Counted from the first letter of the stretch, positions 8,595 through 16,713 are shown. The stretch: DNA of 64,000 nucleotides from Shinella sp. (GCA_003248775.1 QFQX01000017.1:14587-78586); one strand, 5' to 3'. The notes: generated from the letters alone by a model not told the origin. Numbers and translations: made by a program.

Positions 8595-10214
8595 ATGAAC
8601 AGTTTCTTTAACGACGATTCGCGCAGCAATCTCGCCGAGTTCACGGTCTCGGAACTGTCGGGCTCGATCAAACGCACGATCGAAACAGCCTTCGACCATG
8701 TGCGGGTACGTGGTGAAATCTCCGGCTATCGCGGCCCCCATTCGTCGGGCCATGCCTATTTCAGCCTGAAGGACGACAAGTCGCGCATCGACGCGGTGAT
8801 CTGGAAGGGGTCCTTCTCCAAACTGAAATATCGGCCGGAAGAGGGCATGGAAGTTATTGCCACCGGGCGGATCACCACCTTCCCGGGCTCGTCCAAGTAT
8901 CAGATCGTCATCGAGCAGATGGAGCCGGCCGGGGCCGGCGCGCTGATGGCCCTGATCGAGGAGCGCAAGCGCAAGCTTGGCGCCGAGGGTCTGTTCGATG
9001 CGGCGCGCAAGAGGCCGCTGCCCTTCATGCCCAGAGTGATCGGTGTCGTGACGTCCCCGACCGGCGCGGTCATCCGGGATATCCTTCACCGCATCTCCGA
9101 CCGCTTTCCGGTGCATGTCGTCGTCTGGCCGGTCAAGGTGCAGGGCGAGGGCTCCGGCGAGGAGGTGGCAAACGCCATCAACGGCTTCAATGCTCTGCGT
9201 CCGGGTGATAATATCCCGCAGCCGGATGTGCTGATCGTCGCGCGTGGCGGCGGCAGTCTCGAAGATCTCTGGAGCTTCAACGACGAGATCGTGGTGAGAG
9301 CCGCGGCCGCAAGCGAAATTCCGCTGATTTCCGCCGTTGGTCACGAAACCGACTGGACGCTGATCGACTACGCTGCCGACGTTCGCGCGCCGACCCCGAC
9401 GGGCGCCGCCGAAATGGCGGTGCCGGTCAAGGCCGAACTGGTGGCGCAGGTGGCCAATCTCTCGGCTCGCCATTCCGGCGCATTTGCTAGGCATATGGAT
9501 CAGCGGCGGCAGAATCTGCGGGCGCTCGCCCGCGCGCTTCCCTCTCTCGATCAACTGCTTGCCCTGCCGCGTCGTCGTTTCGACGAAGCCGCGACGGCCC
9601 TCGGCCGGAGCCTCGAACTCAACACCATGGCCAAGCGGAGAAGCTTCGAACGCGTGGCCGGCGCGCTTCGGCCCGACATGCTGGCGCGCCGCATCCAGGA
9701 GCGGCGACAGACCGTTGCCGAGCGGTCGGCGCTGGCCGAACGCATCATCGAGCGGACGATCGACCGCCTGAGGACGAGGATCGGCCGCGCCGATGCCGCC
9801 CTGACGGCGGTTCCCGCACGGCTAAAGGGACATACGGATCGCGGCCGTGACCGGTTGTCCAGCCTTATGCTGAGAGCCGACAGCGCCATCGGCAATGAGC
9901 TGAGGGCGCAGCGCGCGGCCCTGACCGGCCATGAGCGCATGCTGCAGTCGCTTTCCTACAAGAACGTTCTGATGCGCGGCTACGCGGTCATCCGCGATGG
10001 CGACGACCGGCCCGTTTCCCGCGCCGCTGCGCTGTCGGCAGGGGATGCAATCTCGATCGAGTTCGCTGACGGACGTGTTGCAGCCGTAACAGGCGAGAAT
10101 GACGGAACGCCGCCTGCTTCCGCGCCATCCGATCCCGCGCCGCCGAAGCCGGTGCCGGCGGCTCGGGCAACCAGGAAGCCTGAACCGCCGAGCGGGCAAG
10201 GGAGCCTTTTCTGA
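8595..10214 (+). CDS. xseA: Exodeoxyribonuclease VII large subunit
   Basis: A 539-residue XseA. The N-terminal OB fold (about 12-110) has [15 protein letters not shown] and [25 protein letters not shown], followed by the catalytic domain with [28 protein letters not shown] and [13 protein letters not shown], all hallmark motifs. A long charged coiled-coil region (about 290-450) leads to the conserved [10 protein letters not shown] end. The C-terminus is extended by a Pro/Ala-rich tail ending GQGSLF. With the small subunit XseB (not in this window) it degrades single-stranded DNA into acid-soluble oligonucleotides in recombination and mismatch repair. Its TGA overlaps the next start by one base (10214), indicating coupling. 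Confidence 0.96.
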   Translation: MNSFFNDDSRSNLAEFTVSELSGSIKRTIETAFDHVRVRGEISGYRGPHSSGHAYFSLKDDKSRIDAVIWKGSFSKLKYRPEEGMEVIATGRITTFPGSSKYQIVIEQMEPAGAGALMALIEERKRKLGAEGLFDAARKRPLPFMPRVIGVVTSPTGAVIRDILHRISDRFPVHVVVWPVKVQGEGSGEEVANAINGFNALRPGDNIPQPDVLIVARGGGSLEDLWSFNDEIVVRAAAASEIPLISAVGHETDWTLIDYAADVRAPTPTGAAEMAVPVKAELVAQVANLSARHSGAFARHMDQRRQNLRALARALPSLDQLLALPRRRFDEAATALGRSLELNTMAKRRSFERVAGALRPDMLARRIQERRQTVAERSALAERIIERTIDRLRTRIGRADAALTAVPARLKGHTDRGRDRLSSLMLRADSAIGNELRAQRAALTGHERMLQSLSYKNVLMRGYAVIRDGDDRPVSRAAALSAGDAISIEFADGRVAAVTGENDGTPPASAPSDPAPPKPVPAARATRKPEPPSGQGSLF

Positions 10215-10813
10215 TGAGCGGACGGCGCTTTCTCGTGGTGCTCGCCCATCCCTTGCCGGAGAGCTTTGCCGCCACGATGGCGAGGGAGGTCAGGGAAGCG
10301 CTGGAGGCGAAGGGGCATAGCGTAGACTTGCTCGATCTCTATGCCGAGGATTTCGATCCGCGGCTGACAGCAGTCGAGCGGGCTAGCTACATGCAGCCGC
10401 CCTATGATTTCTCACGTGTTCAGACGCTGATCGACCGGCTTCGCGCCGCAGATGGGCTCATTCTCGTCTTTCCGCAATGGTGGTTCAACCTGCCGGCCAT
10501 TCTCAAGGGCTTCATCGACCGCGTCTTCGCGCCTGGTGTGGCTTTCGATCATGATCCGGAAGGCGGCCGGCTGATGCCGCGGCTCGGCAATATCCGTACA
10601 TTCTGGGTTGTCACCACGACGGGCTCGCCGTGGTGGGTCGTGCATTTCTACATGGGCAATCCCGTCCGGCGTATCCTGAAGCGCGGCGTGGCTGCCTTCT
10701 GCTCCCGCGGCCTCGATTTCCGCATGTTCTCGCTGCATGACATGGACCGCGTCACGGAGGAAAGATGCGCAAGGTTCATCGGCAAGGTCAGGAAGGCGCT
10801 TTCCAGCCTTTGA
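10214..10813 (+). CDS. NAD(P)H:quinone oxidoreductase-family flavodoxin-like protein
   Basis: A 199-residue flavodoxin-fold protein. RRFLVVLAHPLPESFAATM is the FMN/FAD phosphate-binding opening (AHPxxxSF), DLYAEDFDPRLT follows, and LILVFPQWWFNLPAILKGFIDRVFAPG is the diagnostic FPxWW-N-P-A-x-L-K-x-x-I-D-R segment of the MdaB/NQO family. TTTGSPWWVVHF supports the same assignment. Such enzymes reduce quinones by two electrons, avoiding semiquinone radicals. It starts in the TGATG overlap with xseA, so it is co-translated with a DNA-degrading subunit; a functional link is not evident. Substrate unknown. Confidence 0.87.
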   Translation: MSGRRFLVVLAHPLPESFAATMAREVREALEAKGHSVDLLDLYAEDFDPRLTAVERASYMQPPYDFSRVQTLIDRLRAADGLILVFPQWWFNLPAILKGFIDRVFAPGVAFDHDPEGGRLMPRLGNIRTFWVVTTTGSPWWVVHFYMGNPVRRILKRGVAAFCSRGLDFRMFSLHDMDRVTEERCARFIGKVRKALSSL

Positions 10814-10909
10814 CCCTGCAGGCCCTTGGGCGGTGCGGTGGTGGGATTTCATCGCACACGACTTTTTGCGGAGGCATGTGGTGGTTGGTGTTTAATTTCG
10901 TCGTTTCGT

Positions 10910-10928
10910 TCACTATTTCTGATAGTGA
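10910..10928. promoter_or_regulatory. Inverted repeat TCACTAT-N5-ATAGTGA, candidate operator
   Basis: A perfect 7-bp inverted repeat with a 5-nt spacer (10910-10916 and 10922-10928) sits about 65 bp upstream of the secreted-protein gene at 10993, just before an AT-rich TTTAATAATAT stretch that could hold a -10 element. Its length and symmetry suit a dimeric repressor of the TetR or GntR type. No candidate regulator is adjacent. Confidence 0.4.
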
Positions 10929-10992
10929 TGAGATTTAATAATATGGCGCGGGATGTCCCGAACTCCGACAATGCGCCAAGGAGATACATGTC

Positions 10993-11331
10993 ATGAAGAA
11001 AACTTCTGCCGCCCTTTTTGCCGGCCTTGCGCTGCTGGTTTCAGGTGCGCTTCCTGCTTCTGCAGATGATGGCGTCGGCTCTATCCTTTTTGGCCGGAAC
11101 TACAATGACGGCGTGACTGCGGTTCAGATCGCGCATCGCCCCAATCATGCAGGCGACAGTCTTCCGCAGGCCGTGTTGTATGCGACGCCGGCCCGTATTC
11201 GACAGGCCCAGGCCATGATCATGAACGACCCCAACCTTCTGGCCGCTCTGGAGCGGCGCAACATTAATCCGCGAAACGTTGCCTGGGTGCAGACCGCACT
11301 GAACGGCGGCAAGATCATCTATTACTACTAG
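10993..11331 (+). CDS. Hypothetical secreted protein
   Basis: A 112-residue protein with a clear Sec signal peptide (KKTSAALFAGLALLVSGALPASA, cleavage expected after ASA at about residue 24). The mature 88 residues have no Cys and include LFGRNYNDGVTAVQIAHRPN and repeated Gln/Ala-rich helices (RIRQAQAMIMNDPNLLAALERRNI), ending GGKIIYYY. An AAGGAGA site 10 nt upstream supports the start. It is monocistronic between a palindromic operator candidate and a terminator hairpin at 11341-11360. No family recognised; a periplasmic role is likely. Confidence 0.7.
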   Translation: MKKTSAALFAGLALLVSGALPASADDGVGSILFGRNYNDGVTAVQIAHRPNHAGDSLPQAVLYATPARIRQAQAMIMNDPNLLAALERRNINPRNVAWVQTALNGGKIIYYY

Positions 11332-11340
11332 AATTGTGGA

Positions 11341-11360
11341 GGGCGGGTTTCCACCCGCCC
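11341..11360. terminator. GC-rich hairpin between convergent genes
   Basis: An 8-bp perfect stem GGGCGGGT (11341-11348) / ACCCGCCC (11353-11360) with a TTCC loop lies 10 bp after the stop of the secreted-protein gene and about 30 bp from the stop of the MarR gene. There is no strong T tract on either strand, so efficiency is uncertain. Confidence 0.55.
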
Positions 11361-11391
11361 GTCTGCCTGATCGGCCTCGCGTATCTGATGG

Positions 11392-11886
11392 TTATTCGAA
11401 CGAAGCCAGATAGGTCCGCAGCAGCCGGTCGAATGTTTCCTGATCCTCTTCGCTGAGTGCAGAGACCAGCCTGTTCTGGTTGGCGACATGATCGGTCACG
11501 GTTTCGTCGACCAGAGCCAGCCCTGTTTCCGTCAGCCCGATCAATACGCTACGCCGGTCGTCGGGATTGACGATTCGCTCCACGAAGTTTTGCTTCTCAA
11601 GCTGGTCGATCCGGTTGGTCATCGTTCCCGACGTGACCATCAGCGTATCCAGCAGTTCGCCCGGGGAGAGCCGATAGGGGGCGCCTGAGCGCCTGAGGGT
11701 CGCCAGCACATCGAAGCTCGATGATGTCAGGCCATGCTGGCGAAGTACATCCTCGATTTCTCGTCCGACATGGATACGGAGCCGCGCCAGCCGGCCGAAC
11801 AGACCCATGGCGCGGGTATCGAGATCAGGCCTTTCCCGCGCCCATTGGGCGAGAATGGCATCCACTTTGTCGGTCTTTTCGCTCAT
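11392..11886 (-). CDS. MarR-family transcriptional regulator
   Basis: A 164-residue regulator with the MarR winged-helix core: SSFDVLATLRRSGAPYRLSPGELLDTLMVTSGTMTNRIDQLEKQNFVER (helix-turn-helix) and the wing NPDDRRSVLIGLTETGLAL with the conserved D-x-R-S/A. The N-terminal helix (LFGRLARLRIHVGREIEDVLRQHGL) and the C-terminal helices form the dimer interface. It has no Cys near the N-terminus, arguing against OhrR-type peroxide sensing. It is divergent from an EamA exporter, and the 81-bp gap holds two copies of the same palindrome, making repression of exporter and self-repression very likely. The ligand is presumably a substrate of the exporter. Confidence 0.9.
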   Translation of the reverse strand: MSEKTDKVDAILAQWARERPDLDTRAMGLFGRLARLRIHVGREIEDVLRQHGLTSSSFDVLATLRRSGAPYRLSPGELLDTLMVTSGTMTNRIDQLEKQNFVERIVNPDDRRSVLIGLTETGLALVDETVTDHVANQNRLVSALSEEDQETFDRLLRTYLASFE

Positions 11887-11909
11887 GCCTTCTGGTTAAG
11901 GTCGAAAAA

Positions 11910-11923
11910 TCTTGACGTCAAGA
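11910..11923. promoter_or_regulatory. MarR operator copy 1 (TCTTGA-CG-TCAAGA)
   Basis: Perfect inverted repeat TCTTGA/TCAAGA with a 2-bp centre, extendable by an A/T pair at each end to 16 bp (11909-11924). It lies 24 bp upstream of the MarR start and overlaps a plausible exporter -35 box (TTGACG, 11912-11917), which is followed after 16 bp by a -10-like TATGTT (11934-11939). Binding here would block both divergent promoters. Confidence 0.75.
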
Positions 11924-11945
11924 TAACCTGGGTTATGTTGATTTA

Positions 11946-11959
11946 TCTTGAAATCAAGA
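11946..11959. promoter_or_regulatory. MarR operator copy 2 (TCTTGA-AA-TCAAGA)
   Basis: Same arms as copy 1 with a different 2-bp centre. The two centres are 36 bp apart. It ends 8 bp before the exporter ATG, so it overlaps the expected transcription start and ribosome-binding region and would act as a downstream roadblock. Confidence 0.75.
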
Positions 11960-11967
11960 ATATCGAT

Positions 11968-12831
11968 ATGAAGACAAATTCTATATCTCTCGGAACCATT
12001 CTGCTGACGGCGCTTGCCCCCATGGTCTGGGGAAGCACCTACATCGTCACAACCACAATGCTGCCTGCCGGCTACCCGCTGACGGCTGCGCTGCTGCGGG
12101 CACTGCCCGCCGGGCTGATCCTGCTCGCCATCGTCAGGCAATTGCCGCAGGGGATCTGGTGGGTGCGTGTGGTGCTTCTTGGCGCACTCAATTTCACCTT
12201 TTTCTGGGCCATGTTGTTCGTGTCCGCTTACCGTCTGCCGGGCGGAGTGGCCGCAACGGTCGGCGCGGTGCAGCCTCTGATCGTCATCGCGCTTGCCCGC
12301 ATCGTGTTGAAAAGTGCGATACGCCCGCTGGCGGTCGTGGCGGGAATGGCGGGCCTTTGCGGCGTGGCACTCCTGGTGCTGACGCCGAAGGCCGCACTGG
12401 ACCCTGCCGGTATCATGGCCGGTCTTGCCGGCGCCTGCTCCATGGCGACCGGAACGGTATTGACGCGACACTGGCGTCCTCCGGTTTCGAGCCTGACGTT
12501 TACCGCATGGCAGTTGACGGCGGGTGGTGTTCTGCTCGTGCCGCTGGCGCTGCTGCTCGAGCCGTCATTGCCGCCGCTCTCGCTCACCAATATCGCTGGC
12601 TTCGCCTATCTTGGCCTGATCGGTGGAGCGCTCACCTATATCCTCTGGTTCCGGGGGCTTGCGCGGATCGAACCGTCGGCTGTTGCTTCTCTTGGTTTCC
12701 TGAGCCCGCTGGTTGCGACACTTCTGGGTTGGCTGCTGCTCGGACAGGCTCTGGGACCTTTGCAGATCGCCGGCTTTCTGCTCGTGCTCGGCAGCGTATG
12801 GCTCGCCCAGCGGGTTTCCATGCGGGCGTAA
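11968..12831 (+). CDS. EamA/DMT-family transporter, MarR-controlled
   Basis: A 287-residue inner-membrane exporter with ten predicted helices arranged as two EamA repeats (about 8-135 and 145-282). Typical segments are LAPMVWGSTYIVTTTMLP, LNFTFFWAMLFVSAYRLPGGVAATVGAVQPL, and in the second half TFTAWQLTAGGVLLVPLAL and ALTYILWFRGLARIEPSAVASLGFLSPLVATLLGW. The start is the ATG at 11968, as translation from farther upstream would read through the operators. Family members export amino acids, nucleosides or drugs. The divergent MarR regulator suggests an aromatic or toxic ligand as inducer; the substrate is unknown. Confidence 0.88.
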   Translation: MKTNSISLGTILLTALAPMVWGSTYIVTTTMLPAGYPLTAALLRALPAGLILLAIVRQLPQGIWWVRVVLLGALNFTFFWAMLFVSAYRLPGGVAATVGAVQPLIVIALARIVLKSAIRPLAVVAGMAGLCGVALLVLTPKAALDPAGIMAGLAGACSMATGTVLTRHWRPPVSSLTFTAWQLTAGGVLLVPLALLLEPSLPPLSLTNIAGFAYLGLIGGALTYILWFRGLARIEPSAVASLGFLSPLVATLLGWLLLGQALGPLQIAGFLLVLGSVWLAQRVSMRA

Positions 12832-12902
12832 CGCTTGGAGGTGTGTGGCGCGCCATCACTGGTTTGCTCCGACGAACACGAAACGAAGTCAAGGAAACGA
12901 AA

Positions 12903-12920
12903 CGGCGCCGGAAGGCGCCG
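12903..12920. terminator. Hairpin between convergent EamA and aminopeptidase genes
   Basis: Seven-bp perfect GC stem CGGCGCC (12903-12909) / GGCGCCG (12914-12920) with a GGAA tetraloop, placed between two convergent stops (12831 and 12957). No T tract follows on either strand, so it is called a terminator from position and stem strength. Confidence 0.5.
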
Positions 12921-12956
12921 CTGGAGTGTAAACCCGCTGGATTTCCGCTCGGTGTT

Positions 12957-14210
12957 TCAGGCCCACTCGCCCTTTCGCATGACGGGTACGCGAGCACCGT
13001 CGGCACTGATACCATCGATATCCACCTTGTCGGAGCCGATCATCCAGTCGATGTGGATCAGGCTGGAATTTCCGCCCTGCGCCTTGATCTGTTCGGGGCT
13101 GAGCGAAGCGCCGTCGAGGAAGCACTTCGAATAGCACTGGCCGAGCGCGATGTGGCAGGAGGCGTTCTCATCGAACAGGGTGTTGTAGAACAGGATGCCG
13201 GAGGCCGAGATGGGCGACGAATGCGGCACCAGCGCCACCTCGCCGAGACGGCGTGAGCCCTCGTCGGTGTCGAGCACCTTGTTCAGCACTTCCGCGCCCC
13301 TGGAAGCCTTCGCCTCGACGATCCGGCCGCCTTCGAAGCGGACCTGGATATTGTCGATCAGCGTGCCCTGGTGGGAAAGCGGCTTGGTGCTGGACACCGT
13401 TCCCTCGACCTTCAGTGCGTGCGGCGTGGTGAACACCTCTTCGGTCGGGATATTCGGATTGCAGGTCACGCCGTTCTTGGCGGTCGATGCGCCGCCATGC
13501 CATTCATGGCCGTCCGCGAGGCCGACGGTCAGGTCCGTGCCGGGGCCGGTGAAATGCAACGCGGCGAAGCGTTCGCCGTTCAGCCAGCTGGAGCGTTTCC
13601 TGAGGTTCGCGTTGTGGGCCGCCCAGGCGGCGATGGGATCGGCTTCGTTGACGCGCGAGGCGGCGAAGATCGCGTCCGCAAGGCGGGCGACGGCCTCCGC
13701 GATCGGCAGGTCGGGGAAGACGAGCTTTGCCCAGGACGGGTTCGGATAGGAGCAGATGTTCCAGTTGATGTCGAAATTGGAGATGTGCTCCAGCGCCGGC
13801 TTGTAGGCGATTGAATTGGCCTTGTTGGCGCGAGCGACCTTGGCCGGGTCCTGAGCCGACAGCAGCATCGGGTTGTCTCCGGCGACCGCAAGGCGGGCAG
13901 CGCCCTTCTGATAGGCCTTGGCCATGCCTTCGTAGAGCCAGTCGGATGCCCGGTCGAAGCTGTCGTCGGGTGCGTTTTCGTAGCGCGCAAGCGTCGCCAC
14001 TTCGTCGGCATAGAAGGTGGAGACGAGGCCGGCGCCGGCCTTGTAGGCATGCTTTGTGATGAGGCGCACGAGAGGCAGAGCGGCGAGCGGCGCGGTGATC
14101 ACAAGATCCTGATCCCGCTGCAACTGCAGGCCGACCTTGATCGCGACTTCGGCGAGTTTATCGAGGCGGACAGGGTCGACGGCAGTTTCGAATTCGGGCA
14201 GGAACGTCAT
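12957..14210 (-). CDS. M29-family metallo-aminopeptidase (AmpS/aminopeptidase T-like)
   Basis: A 417-residue peptidase, the usual length of family M29. The N-terminal domain (DKLAEVAIKVGLQLQRDQDLVITAPL) is followed by the catalytic region with metal-ligand segments NIPTEEVFTTPH, LGEVALVPHSSPIS, FYNTLFDENASCHIALGQCY and SLIHIDWMIGS, where the E, E, H, H and D ligands of the dinuclear site are visible. M29 enzymes remove N-terminal residues and act in cytoplasmic peptide turnover. The ATG at 14208-14210 (complement) gives MTFLPEFETAVDP; the frame continues open upstream without family character. It is divergent from a periplasmic protein gene. Confidence 0.92.
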   Translation of the reverse strand: MTFLPEFETAVDPVRLDKLAEVAIKVGLQLQRDQDLVITAPLAALPLVRLITKHAYKAGAGLVSTFYADEVATLARYENAPDDSFDRASDWLYEGMAKAYQKGAARLAVAGDNPMLLSAQDPAKVARANKANSIAYKPALEHISNFDINWNICSYPNPSWAKLVFPDLPIAEAVARLADAIFAASRVNEADPIAAWAAHNANLRKRSSWLNGERFAALHFTGPGTDLTVGLADGHEWHGGASTAKNGVTCNPNIPTEEVFTTPHALKVEGTVSSTKPLSHQGTLIDNIQVRFEGGRIVEAKASRGAEVLNKVLDTDEGSRRLGEVALVPHSSPISASGILFYNTLFDENASCHIALGQCYSKCFLDGASLSPEQIKAQGGNSSLIHIDWMIGSDKVDIDGISADGARVPVMRKGEWA

Positions 14211-14292
14211 GGGATTAGGCCTGATGATTGTTTGTATGGAATATTTCAACGTAGATTGCTTTGAGGCGAAATTGAAGCGCGGGGGCGGAAAA

Positions 14293-15162
14293 ATGGCGGA
14301 AGGCAGGAAGAGCGTTACGGAAATGGTTCCGGCGGTTCGGTATCTGGCCGGAGTAGCCTTTTCACTGCTGTTGGCGACTGCCCCCGTCTTATCGAAGCCG
14401 GCCTCCGCAAGCGAGTTCAACATGACGTTGTTCGGCCACGAGGTGACGATCGATCGCAATGACGATGGGCAGACACTCAAGGTCGATGGCACGGCGCTTC
14501 ACACCAACATCTATGTCTCGGTCACGCAGGTTGCGCTTGTCGCCGGCATGCCGGTGGTGATCGGCGATTCCTCCGCCGGCGGGAATGCCTGTGCCGGCTC
14601 GCCTTTTGTCCTGATGTTGCCCAAGGGTGGCGCGCCGAGCTTCGAAGAGCCGCTCGATACCTGCATGCCGGTCACGGCGAAGGAGGAGTCGGACAGACTG
14701 GTTTTTGAAGCACCAACCTTGCCGGGTCGGGATGGCGAGCGCTGGAGCTGGGATCCGACCGGCGGCTTCAAGACGCTGGATGCGGTGGCCTTCGTGCCGG
14801 ATGCGGCCAAGGGATGGCGGGAACTTGCGGCAGCCGCTCCCGGCCATCCCGGCGATCTCTTCGGTTACGCCGAGATTGCCACGCAGATGGAAGGCATGCT
14901 CGGTAACGACGCGGAAAGCTACAAGCAGATCATTACCGGCGTCGGCAGCGGTGAGATGAAGAACGGTTTCTATATCGGCACCGCCTGTCAGCCGCACAAT
15001 TGCGGTGGCGTCGAGGCGCTGGTGGCGGCAGATCCCGCCACGAAGCGGGTCTATCTCGCGTGGAAGCCGCAGGACCGGAAGATCATCGTCCGGCCGGAGG
15101 TCAAGGAATGGCCTGTCACGGCCAGGGACGCTCTGAGGGACTGGGCCGCGACCTGGAAGTAA
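14293..15162 (+). CDS. Hypothetical periplasmic protein
   Basis: A 289-residue protein with an N-terminal signal (hydrophobic LAGVAFSLLLATAPVLS, cleavage expected near ASA). The mature part begins EFNMTLFGHEVTIDRNDDGQTLKVDG and contains single Cys residues placed in pairs along the chain (NACAGSP, DTCMPV, TACQPHNCGG), consistent with periplasmic disulfides. The centre, WSWDPTGGFKTLDAVAFVPDAAKGWRELAA, looks enzymatic or binding but matches no family I know. The C-terminal part, GFYIGTACQPHNCGGVEALVAADPATKRVYLAWK, resembles short Ivy-like lysozyme-inhibitor sequences (CxPHNC). ATG 14239 is an alternative start. Confidence 0.65.
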   Translation: MAEGRKSVTEMVPAVRYLAGVAFSLLLATAPVLSKPASASEFNMTLFGHEVTIDRNDDGQTLKVDGTALHTNIYVSVTQVALVAGMPVVIGDSSAGGNACAGSPFVLMLPKGGAPSFEEPLDTCMPVTAKEESDRLVFEAPTLPGRDGERWSWDPTGGFKTLDAVAFVPDAAKGWRELAAAAPGHPGDLFGYAEIATQMEGMLGNDAESYKQIITGVGSGEMKNGFYIGTACQPHNCGGVEALVAADPATKRVYLAWKPQDRKIIVRPEVKEWPVTARDALRDWAATWK

Positions 15163-15178
15163 TGTCGGTCACGGAAGA

Positions 15179-15652
15179 TCAGGCGACGACGGGGGCGGCA
15201 ACCGCTCCCAGCGCGCGCTGAACATCCTTCGGATCGAGCTTCACCTGCAGCCCGCGCTGGCCGCCGTTGATGAACACATGCGGTTCGTCGAGCGCGGCGA
15301 TCTCGATTGCGGTCGGCACCTTCTTCTTCTGGCCGAAGGGGCTGATGCCGCCGACGACATAACCGGTGAGTTTCTCCGCCATGGCCGGCTTCATCATCGC
15401 CGCCGACTTGCCGCCCAGCGCTGAGGCAAGCTTCTTCATGCTGACCTCCTTGTCGGAGGGAACGACGACGCAGACCGGCTTGCCATCGAGTTCGGCCATC
15501 AGCGTCTTCAGCACACGGCGAGGTTCCTCACCGATCGCTTCCGCCGCCTGCATCCCGATCCGCTCGGCATCCGGGTCGTATTCATAGGTGTGAACGCTGA
15601 AGGCGATGCCTTCCTTGACGAGCGCCTGCGTGGCGCGGGTGGTCTTCGACAT
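15179..15652 (-). CDS. ybaK: Cys-tRNA(Pro) deacylase (YbaK/EbsC type)
   Basis: A 157-residue YbaK-fold editing protein. Diagnostic segments are RVLKTLMAELDGKPVCVVVPSD (with the conserved catalytic-site Lys), SMKKLASALGGKSAAMM, GYVVGGISPFGQKKKVP and VFINGGQRGLQVKLDPKD. It hydrolyses Cys-tRNA(Pro) made by mis-acylating ProRS. The start is the ATG at 15650-15652 (complement). It sits 8 bp downstream of the ArsC-like gene in the same direction, so they are probably co-transcribed. Confidence 0.93.
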   Translation of the reverse strand: MSKTTRATQALVKEGIAFSVHTYEYDPDAERIGMQAAEAIGEEPRRVLKTLMAELDGKPVCVVVPSDKEVSMKKLASALGGKSAAMMKPAMAEKLTGYVVGGISPFGQKKKVPTAIEIAALDEPHVFINGGQRGLQVKLDPKDVQRALGAVAAPVVA

Positions 15653-15660
15653 GGCAGTTC

Positions 15661-16011
15661 TTACTCCGCAAGGAAGCGTTCGTAGATTTCCGGCTTGAAA
15701 CCGATCAGCAGCCGGCCGTCCCTTTCCAGAACGGGCCGCTTTATCATCGACGGCTGTTCCAGCATCAGCTCGATGGCGCGGGCTTCGTCCAGATTCTCGC
15801 GCGCCGCATCCGGCAGCTTGCGGAAGGTCGTGCCAGCGCGGTTGAGAACCGTCTCCCACCCGGCTTCGCGGCACCAGCGCTCGACATGCGGCCGGTCGAT
15901 ACCGGAAGCCTTGTAGTCGTGGAAGGCATAGTCCAACCCGTGCTCGTCCAGAAAGACACGGGCCTTCTTCATGGTGTCGCAATTCTTGATGCCGTAGAGC
16001 GTGGTGGGCAT
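15661..16011 (-). CDS. ArsC/Spx-family thioredoxin-fold protein (YffB-like)
   Basis: A 116-residue protein of the ArsC-related family. It opens TTLYGIKNCDTMKKARVFLDEHG, with a single catalytic-type Cys (NCDTMKKA) rather than CxxC, then YAFHDYKASGIDRPHVERWCREAGWETVLNRAGTTFRKL and a C-terminal KRPVLERDGRLLIGFKPEIYERFLAE. This pattern is typical of the YffB group, for which glutathione-dependent reductase activity is suspected but arsenate reduction is not established. There are no arsenic genes nearby. It forms a pair with the tRNA deacylase downstream. Confidence 0.88.
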   Translation of the reverse strand: MPTTLYGIKNCDTMKKARVFLDEHGLDYAFHDYKASGIDRPHVERWCREAGWETVLNRAGTTFRKLPDAARENLDEARAIELMLEQPSMIKRPVLERDGRLLIGFKPEIYERFLAE

Positions 16012-16125
16012 GGTTCGGCTTTATCCCTGACTTGTAAAATCGGTTGCTGATAGCATGGCGGAGGGTGAAGGAAAATGAGGCCGGCTCAAACCTTTCCATC
16101 GCCCATAGCTGTCATTCGCGGGCAA

Positions 16126-16144
16126 TATATGCAATATACATATA
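16126..16144. promoter_or_regulatory. Inverted repeat TATATG-N7-CATATA, candidate MarR operator
   Basis: A perfect 6-bp inverted repeat (16126-16131 and 16139-16144) overlaps an AT-rich promoter-like stretch and ends 10 bp before the GTG start of the MarR gene at 16155. A partial direct repeat GCAATATA (16122-16129 and 16131-16138, one base offset) overlaps it. Autoregulation is the simplest reading. Confidence 0.5.
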
Positions 16145-16154
16145 GAGGTGCCGC

Positions 16155-16676
16155 GTGATCGACGAGAAAGAAAAATTCAGGTTTGAAAACATCTTCGGAG
16201 CGATGAGCCTTGCTCTCGTCGACAAGATGGAGCGAGCTTTCTCCACCGAGACGGGGCTTGGTCCCAGCGCGGTTGCCGCGATCATCCAGATCGGTCTCGG
16301 CTCCGGGCATACGGTCGAGGCGCTCCGCCGGATCATCGGTCTTTCCCATTCCGCCACTGTCCGGCTGATCGACCAGTTGGAAGGCGACGATCTGGTTCGC
16401 CGGGGAGAGCCGATGGACGGCGACCGTCGCGCCAAGACGCTGACCCTCACGGAGAAGGGCCGGTCACTCTACGAGCGGAGCGTTCAGGCCCGTCGAAGCG
16501 TGACGGACCGCGCCTTTGCCGCGTTGAGCGAGGAAGAAATCCATCTGCTCGGCCATCTGGCCGAAAAGGTGCTGCCCGCCCTTGTCGATCTGGGCGACGA
16601 CCAGAACGTCGTCTGCCGCGTCTGCGATGAAAACGTCTGCGCGCGTAATCGCTGCCCGATCAGCTTCATGAGTTGA
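16155..16676 (+). CDS. MarR-family regulator with a four-cysteine C-terminal tail
   Basis: A 173-residue MarR protein. The winged helix spans about residues 50-105 (GHTVEALRRIIGLSHSATVRLIDQLEGDDLVRR, wing PMDGDRRAKTLTLTEKG). After the C-terminal dimer helix comes an unusual tail, VVCRVCDENVCARNRCPI, with Cys at 154, 157, 162 and 167 (C-x2-C-x4-C-x4-C). This pattern suggests a bound metal, a labile Fe-S cluster or a thiol switch; that is inference. The start is a GTG with AGAGG 6 nt upstream. It is monocistronic, and no target other than itself is visible. Confidence 0.88.
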   Translation: MIDEKEKFRFENIFGAMSLALVDKMERAFSTETGLGPSAVAAIIQIGLGSGHTVEALRRIIGLSHSATVRLIDQLEGDDLVRRGEPMDGDRRAKTLTLTEKGRSLYERSVQARRSVTDRAFAALSEEEIHLLGHLAEKVLPALVDLGDDQNVVCRVCDENVCARNRCPISFMS

Positions 16677-16713
16677 CTGGTCGTACTCTCTATTCTTCCG
16701 GGCAAGTATGGGA

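Noticed and set aside
16105..16120. Single CTGTCAT half site upstream of the Cys-tailed MarR gene
   Set aside because: There is no second half site 11 bp away, so it does not make a Pho box.
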